9,568 nucleotides of DNA from Eubacterium sp. UBA3720. GTDB lineage: Bacteria; Bacillota; Clostridia; Lachnospirales; Lachnospiraceae. Positions 4,683-9,568 of the stretch are shown piece after piece. The position numbers and the translations under genes are program-made. The DNA lies in assembly GCA_002371335.1 (NCBI GenBank), contig DFHP01000171.1:1-9568 (forward strand), written 5' to 3'. Within the stretch, counting starts at the first letter, position 1, and each line of letters starts with the position of its first letter. The notes beneath the pieces were generated by a model that searched no databases, was not told the DNA's origin, and saw only the letters and a list, made by a program, of their open reading frames with translations.

Positions 4683-6422
4683 TCACCCGGCAACGCGCCA
4701 GTTCTTAGCGTTCTGCCGGATATTCCAAAACTTTTGATAAACCCCCTCTGTTTTTATCAGATCCTGATGTATTCCGGATTGAACAAGCCTGCCATTGTCA
4801 AGCACAAGGATCTGGTCTGCTTCCCGGATGGTTGACAGACGGTGCGCGATAACAATTAACGTTTTATCCTTTACCAGGTCGCTGATCGCCTGCTGCAGGT
4901 GGATTTCATTTTCCGGATCGACGCTTGCAGTGGCTTCATCCAAAAGTACTATAGGCGCATCCTTCAGGATCGCTCTTGCGATGGAAATACGCTGCTTCTC
5001 TCCGCCGGACAGTGTGCTGCCGCCCTCTCCGACCATGGTCTGATACCCATTTGGCAACGCACTGATAAAGTCATGGCAGCGGGCCTTTTTCGCCGCTTCT
5101 ACTACCTGTTCACAGGTGGCGTCCGGGTATCCGAACCGGATGTTGTTTTCGATCGTATCCCTGAAAAGATAGACATTCTGGAACACCATGCTCATGTTTT
5201 TCAGCAGACTGTCCGAAGTAAATTCCCGCACATCATGACCTCCGATCAGAATGCGGCCCCCCTGAACATCCCAGAATCGTGCGATCAGCCTTATGATCGT
5301 CGTTTTTCCGCTTCCGGACGGTCCGACGATCGCCGTCATGCTTCCTTCCGGAATGGAAAAACTGACGTGGTCCAATGTTTTTACCCCTTGATCGTAGGAA
5401 AAGCTTACATCCTGAAATTCAATATCAAAGGCTGCCGGCTCAATATCTCTGCCGCCGTTATCGATATTCTTTTCTCTTTTAATCTGATCTACACGGTCAA
5501 GCGACGCCTCCATGGATCGTATCATCGGCGTCAGCTGCCCCATAACTTCAACCGGCGTAAAAATGGAGAAAGACGCGATCAGAATAACAGCCAAAGTCGG
5601 AAAATCTATCTCTCCACGCAGTGTGAGGAATTGAGCCGCCAGCATAATGGCACAGGCCGTTACACGGAACACCATGGAATAGGCAACATTCATCGGCGCA
5701 AATGCCCGTTCCAAAGCATAGGAAGCATCAGCCGTTTTGTCATAGGTCGTTTCGATGGCGCTCAGATTCTTTTCTTCCATGTTGAACGACTTGATGACAG
5801 AGATTCCCTGCACATATTCAAGCGTAGCCTCTACGGCGTCTGCCTGCACACGGCGCTGCTTTGCGGTAAGTTCCCTGCCCTTTACCTGCATCCGGCTATA
5901 CACCAGAAAGGAACTGATGACACCAAGGATGAAGATGATCCCGATCCTCCAGTCAAACCAGAGAATAAAGGCGCTCATGATCACCATGCTCAGCATGCCG
6001 GTCGTGATCCGGTCAAGGACATGCATGGAATAGTTTTCAAGAAAGTTCAGATCCGTTGTGACCGTTGCCGTGACATCTCCCATGTTTCGATTATGGAAAA
6101 ATCCCATTGCAACATTCTTAAGCTTATCTCCCAGGGTGAGCCGTTCCCGCGCCACAAACTCAAAGCCTGCCGCGCTCTGCAGGCTGTGCAGTCCATATTT
6201 AAAAACCATTCGTGCCAGCAGGGATCCTCCTAAGATCCACAGGATCGTCTGCCAGTCCTGCACGGACAAAGAGCCTGTCTGCAGTATTGAAAGCACATAG
6301 AATACAGCTCCCATTGGGAACATCGTTGCGACGGAATCAAGAAAACTGCAAATGAAGCCTGCGTATATTTTTTTCGACAGATCCCCGGAGAGCCGAAGAA
6401 CTCTTCTGATTATTTTCAGCAT
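4683..6422 (-). CDS. Exporter-fold ABC half-transporter (YbtQ/IrtB-like), membrane plus ATPase
   Basis: A 579-residue half-transporter. Residues 1 to about 310 hold a six-helix exporter-type membrane domain. The C-terminal ATPase has Walker A GPSGSGKTT (367-375), the Q-loop glutamine 415, signature LSGGE (471-475), Walker B IVLLDEA (491-497, catalytic E496), D-loop ASVD and the H-loop His527. All catalytic residues are intact. The start is the ATG at 6420-6422: GGAGGTG (6431-6437) lies 8 nt upstream, better than an in-frame ATG at 6477-6479 which has none. It overlaps the stop of the previous gene by 7 nt, so the two halves are probably made in coupled fashion and form a heterodimer. The best-known proteins of this arrangement are YbtP/YbtQ and IrtA/IrtB, which import iron-siderophores despite an exporter fold. 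Drug or peptide export is the alternative. No siderophore-interaction (FAD) domain as in IrtA is present. The fold is certain; the substrate and direction are inferred. Confidence 0.93.
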   Translation of the reverse strand: MLKIIRRVLRLSGDLSKKIYAGFICSFLDSVATMFPMGAVFYVLSILQTGSLSVQDWQTILWILGGSLLARMVFKYGLHSLQSAAGFEFVARERLTLGDKLKNVAMGFFHNRNMGDVTATVTTDLNFLENYSMHVLDRITTGMLSMVIMSAFILWFDWRIGIIFILGVISSFLVYSRMQVKGRELTAKQRRVQADAVEATLEYVQGISVIKSFNMEEKNLSAIETTYDKTADASYALERAFAPMNVAYSMVFRVTACAIMLAAQFLTLRGEIDFPTLAVILIASFSIFTPVEVMGQLTPMIRSMEASLDRVDQIKREKNIDNGGRDIEPAAFDIEFQDVSFSYDQGVKTLDHVSFSIPEGSMTAIVGPSGSGKTTIIRLIARFWDVQGGRILIGGHDVREFTSDSLLKNMSMVFQNVYLFRDTIENNIRFGYPDATCEQVVEAAKKARCHDFISALPNGYQTMVGEGGSTLSGGEKQRISIARAILKDAPIVLLDEATASVDPENEIHLQQAISDLVKDKTLIVIAHRLSTIREADQILVLDNGRLVQSGIHQDLIKTEGVYQKFWNIRQNAKNWRVAG

Positions 6423-9400
6423 GTCTGTGTCACCTCCTGACTGATGCTCCAATCCATGGCGGAAATATGGGCTTTCCACATATCCAGATAGGTCTGTGAG
6501 GATGAAAGAAGCTGCTCATGGGTTCCCTTCGCGGAGATCTCCCCGTCCTCCAGAACAATGATCTGGTCAGCGTACATGATGGTGGACAGACGATGGGCGA
6601 TGACGATCAGCGTTTTCCCCTTTGTCAGCCGGTCGATAGACCGCTGTATCTTGTCCTCGTTTTCAGGGTCTGTAAAAGCAGTTGCTTCATCAAGGATTAC
6701 GATGGGAGCATCTTTTAAGATCGCCCTTGCGATCGCAAGCCTTTGTCTCTCCCCACCCGACAGCCTCGATCCGGCATCTCCGGCGCCGGTATCGTACCCC
6801 TTCGGAAGCCGTTTGATAAATTCTTCGCAGCCGGCCTGTTCTGCGGCCTGTTCCACTTCTTCATCGGAAGCGTCCGGTTTTCCGATGCGTATATTATCCC
6901 GTAAGCTCATGTTAAAGAGGAAATTGTCCTGCGAAACGTAGCTGATCTGGTCGGAAAGCTCTGACAGGGAAATATGCCTGACGTCCACGCCGCCGATCTG
7001 TATCGCTCCCGCGTTTACATCCCAGAACCGCGCGATGAGCTTCGCCAGTGTCGACTTTCCTGAGCCGGAAGGTCCGACAAAAGCCGTTACCGTTCCCTCC
7101 TTTGCCGTAAAGGATGCGCCATGAATGACCTCGGCGTCACCATAACTGAAATGAACGTCCTTTAATTCGATCCCGGCTCCCTCCGGATGTTTGGGCTCCG
7201 CCGGCACGGGAAGTTCTTCCGCATCCAGAAGTGCCTGAATGCGCGGCTGGATCTCATAGATTGCCGAAATGTCCTGCCAGAACTCGATCATGGCCTGCAG
7301 GGATCCTGCAAGTCCCATGGACAAAAGCAGGCATAAGATGACTTCTCCAAGCGTCACAGCTCCGCGTGAAAGGATGGCAGCGCCCACGGGAAGAACAAAA
7401 GAAATACTGGAGGTCATCACAGCCTGCCCAATACTCATGTATGGATAGCAATGCCTGTACCACGCTGTAGTAACGTCCCGCACTTTCAATACAGCAGCTT
7501 TGAAAAGCCCCATGGAGGATGCCGTCTGGTTAAACATGCGGATGACCTCCATGCCGTTCACATATTCAACGATCGTCGCGTTCATGTTTCCGTTGGCGGC
7601 CATATATTCCTTCATCATTTCCCCGCGACCGAACATCATGCTGTATAGAATGATGTTGCCGAGGATCGCAGAGCCAAGAGAGGCAAGCGCCATGCGCCAG
7701 TCCACAAAAAGCAGATAGGCGAAGACCATCAGGGGGATCAGGATACTTGCAGTCATTTCGGGGATCGCATGGGCGATCTGCCCCTCCAGGCGGTCCGTAT
7801 CATCGATCACAAGCTGCTTGAACTCTCCGGAAGACTTTTCCTGCACCGCGCCCATGGACATCTTCGACATCTTTTTCATGATCGCGCAGCGAATATTGCG
7901 AATGATCTCATACGCCGCCTTGTGGGAACACAGGGTTGATTTTGAGAAAAGATAATATTTAAGAAAGTACCCCAGCAGAGCGGACAGCGAAAGCCCGACA
8001 GCCCATGCCGGGGTTAATTGATTTTCTAACGCCCGTCCAAGCAGGACTGCGACGCAAATGTAGGGCAGCAGTCCAAACGCTGACGATAAAACGGACAACA
8101 CAACAGAAATGCGTATCAGCACTTTCCGCTGTGTTGCATAATTCAGGATCCCTTTCAGCGGGGATTCCCTTTTTTCTCTTCTATTCACAGTGACCTCCTC
8201 CGTTTGTGAAATCACGATCGTCTGATCGGCTAAGTCGTTTAAAAACTCTGCATCGTGTGTTACGACAAGGACCAGTTTTCCCTGGGCCTTGATCTCCTGC
8301 AAAGCTTCTTTCAGGTTGTGCATATTGCGCCCGTCCAGGCCGCTGGTAGGCTCATCCAGCACCAGGACATCTGGTCCGGCGGCCAATGCCGCGGCAATCG
8401 TGACGCGCTGTTTTTGCCCGCCGGAGAGCGAAAGCGGGTGGCGGTCCTTATATTCCTCAAGGCCGAAGCGGTTCAGGACTTCTGTAATGATCTGCGGGTC
8501 GGCTTCATGGCATTTTGACTGACGCTTGCGGTCCGCAAGCTGTATCTCGTGCAAAACACTCTCCGTAAAAAGCTGATAATCCGCGTCCTGCATGACCATA
8601 TACGTGCTTTGGCAGAGTTCTTTCGGAGTGACTTTTTTTCCGTTTAAGGCAATGGTGCCGCCTTTTGGGGAAAGAAGGCCGCACAGAGCTTTGGCAAGCG
8701 TTGTTTTTCCCGTGCCGTTCTTTCCGACGATGCCGACGATCTTCCCCTGTTCTCCCCAGAAAAGCCGGAACGTCATATCACGAATGATCTCCTGTCTTCC
8801 ATAAGACACGGTCAATCCCTGGCATGACAGCTCATTTTCCCCGTCATCTGTTGAATCCGGCTGGAGGGAAAAATCATACTCGCACAGGCTCCGAAGGCCA
8901 TATTGCCTCAGCTCGTTCCCGGATAACCGTTTGGCATCCTCTGCGCTCCATATCTGACGGATCTCTCCCTGCGCCATATACACATAGCGGTCTGCGATCC
9001 CGTCAAGCCACGACAGCCGATGCTCTGATATGATCAGCGTTTTGCCCCCGGCTTTCAGTGCGGACAGCATTTTTCTTATGTCCTGAATAGCACTTTCATC
9101 CAGGTTTGCCGTGGGTTCATCCAGCAGGATCACGTCCGTTGACATGGCATACACCGATGCCAGTGCAAGCTTTTGTTTTTCTCCGCTGGACAGCGCAAAA
9201 AGGTTTTTGTCTTTCAGCCTTCCGATATTTAAGTGCGAGAAGGCTTTTCCAACATTTTCGTTGATCCGCTCCGTGGAAAAGGACAGGTTCTCACAGCCAA
9301 AAGCCACCTCATCCGTGGAATTGACCGTGAAGAACTGGGACCGGGGATCCTGAAAGACCGTGCTTATGTGAGAACTGATCTCATGCGGTTCCAGTTCTTC

Positions 9401-9568
9401 ATAAGGTGTTTCCCTAAAAAACAGTTCACCTGCCAGCTTCCCCTCATAGAATCCCGGGATCAGTCCATTCAGACAGCGGATCAAAGTTGTTTTTCCACAG
9501 CCGCTTTCTCCTGTCAGGACAAGGCATTCGCCCTGACGGACCCGCAGACTGACGTTTTTCAGCGCATC
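6416..9568 (-). CDS. Fusion of two ECF-type ATPase domains with an exporter-fold ABC half-transporter (5' end missing)
   Basis: An open frame of 1050 visible codons; the start lies beyond the window. Numbered from the first visible residue, ATPase 1 has Walker A GESGCGKTT (20-28), Q-loop VFQDP (71-75), signature LSSGEKQ (126-132), Walker B VILLDEPT (146-153) and H-loop His183. ATPase 2 has Walker A GKNGTGKTT (282-290), signature LSGGQ (381-385), Walker B VLVLDEPT (401-408) and His438. Both are of the EcfA/CbiO type that energises ECF vitamin or metal importers. From about residue 461 a complete exporter-type half-transporter follows: a six-helix domain, then an ATPase with Walker A GPSGSGKST (about 833-841), signature LSGGE (about 937), Walker B IVILDEA and D-loop AFTD. 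All three ATPase sites look competent. A strong internal ribosome binding site and GTG sit exactly at the junction (8186-8201). The downstream partner gene overlaps by 7 nt. ECF T and S subunits are expected upstream. The likely role is uptake of a metal chelate or other small molecule, by inference. Confidence 0.9.
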   Translation of the reverse strand, partial: DALKNVSLRVRQGECLVLTGESGCGKTTLIRCLNGLIPGFYEGKLAGELFFRETPYEELEPHEISSHISTVFQDPRSQFFTVNSTDEVAFGCENLSFSTERINENVGKAFSHLNIGRLKDKNLFALSSGEKQKLALASVYAMSTDVILLDEPTANLDESAIQDIRKMLSALKAGGKTLIISEHRLSWLDGIADRYVYMAQGEIRQIWSAEDAKRLSGNELRQYGLRSLCEYDFSLQPDSTDDGENELSCQGLTVSYGRQEIIRDMTFRLFWGEQGKIVGIVGKNGTGKTTLAKALCGLLSPKGGTIALNGKKVTPKELCQSTYMVMQDADYQLFTESVLHEIQLADRKRQSKCHEADPQIITEVLNRFGLEEYKDRHPLSLSGGQKQRVTIAAALAAGPDVLVLDEPTSGLDGRNMHNLKEALQEIKAQGKLVLVVTHDAEFLNDLADQTIVISQTEEVTVNRREKRESPLKGILNYATQRKVLIRISVVLSVLSSAFGLLPYICVAVLLGRALENQLTPAWAVGLSLSALLGYFLKYYLFSKSTLCSHKAAYEIIRNIRCAIMKKMSKMSMGAVQEKSSGEFKQLVIDDTDRLEGQIAHAIPEMTASILIPLMVFAYLLFVDWRMALASLGSAILGNIILYSMMFGRGEMMKEYMAANGNMNATIVEYVNGMEVIRMFNQTASSMGLFKAAVLKVRDVTTAWYRHCYPYMSIGQAVMTSSISFVLPVGAAILSRGAVTLGEVILCLLLSMGLAGSLQAMIEFWQDISAIYEIQPRIQALLDAEELPVPAEPKHPEGAGIELKDVHFSYGDAEVIHGASFTAKEGTVTAFVGPSGSGKSTLAKLIARFWDVNAGAIQIGGVDVRHISLSELSDQISYVSQDNFLFNMSLRDNIRIGKPDASDEEVEQAAEQAGCEEFIKRLPKGYDTGAGDAGSRLSGGERQRLAIARAILKDAPIVILDEATAFTDPENEDKIQRSIDRLTKGKTLIVIAHRLSTIMYADQIIVLEDGEISAKGTHEQLLSSSQTYLDMWKAHISAMDWSISQEVTQTC
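8186..8201 (-). promoter_or_regulatory. Internal ribosome binding site and in-frame GTG at the ATPase/exporter junction
   Basis: Read on the minus strand, GGAGGAGGT (8193-8201) precedes a GTG (8186-8188) by 4 to 7 nt, depending on which GGAGG pairs. The GTG is in frame with the fused protein. Initiation there would give a 590-residue half-transporter starting MNRREKRESP, almost the same size as its 579-residue partner. The GTG is followed by A, so TGA occurs one frame over (GTGA), the usual 4-nt stop/start overlap of adjacent bacterial genes. I infer that the two domains were separate genes and that this start may still be used. Confidence 0.6.

Noticed and set aside
4653..4685. Possible terminator after the second ABC gene (GGCCGG...GCC on the minus strand)
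   Set aside because: Only about 3 bp of stem form and no T tract follows, so it is not convincing.
4899..6233. A 444-codon plus-strand open frame
   Set aside because: It lies entirely antisense to the ABC half-transporter gene, whose protein has every expected ABC motif. The plus-strand product is rich in Arg, His and Cys with no domain, as expected of a shadow frame.
8005..9353. Several 60-90 codon plus-strand frames across the transporter fusion gene
   Set aside because: All are antisense to conserved ATPase or membrane domains and lack ribosome binding sites or recognisable motifs.

Overview
The window looks like part of a gut-type Bacillota (Clostridia, probably Lachnospiraceae-like) chromosome. 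The clues are purine-rich Shine-Dalgarno sequences, lipoprotein signal peptides, a DUF4353 beta-helix lipoprotein, tandem CPBP membrane proteases, and an ABC module pairing ECF-type ATPases with exporter-fold half-transporters. The genus is an inference; no rRNA or tRNA marker is present. Every gene I can support lies on the minus strand, so the transcriptional order runs from high to low coordinates.

Region 9568 to 4683 is an ABC transport operon that enters the window already inside a gene. The first cistron (6416-9568, 5' end missing) joins two ECF/CbiO-type ATPase domains to a complete exporter-type half-transporter (membrane domain plus ATPase). The second cistron (4683-6422) is a partner half-transporter that overlaps it by 7 nt. 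Together they resemble the YbtP/YbtQ and IrtA/IrtB pairs, which have exporter folds but import iron-siderophore complexes. An ECF T component and a substrate-binding S component would be expected just beyond 9568. At the domain junction there is a strong internal ribosome binding site and an in-frame GTG (8188), so the fusion may be recent, or the exporter half may also be made separately.

Region 4486 to 818 looks like one compact transcription unit, running from an extended -10 promoter candidate (4478-4486) to a strong hairpin terminator (818-851). It encodes a short CPBP protease-like protein, a full-length CPBP protein that starts with TTG, a 91-residue unknown protein, a collapsed two-component-system remnant, a lipoprotein with two PepSY domains, and a DUF4353 carbohydrate-binding lipoprotein. 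The remnant keeps the start signal and first 20 residues of a response regulator, part of its interdomain region, and the tail of a histidine kinase. A regulator-kinase pair therefore probably once preceded the PepSY lipoprotein gene and was deleted down to 75 codons.

Region 817 to 1 holds a roughly 400-nt intergenic stretch with several inverted repeats, followed by the first 138 codons of a secreted surface protein with an acidic linker, cut by the window edge.

The points most worth checking are the ATPase/exporter fusion with its internal start, the mixed ECF plus exporter-fold transporter, and the two-component scar. I see no CRISPR array, insertion sequence, tRNA or rRNA.
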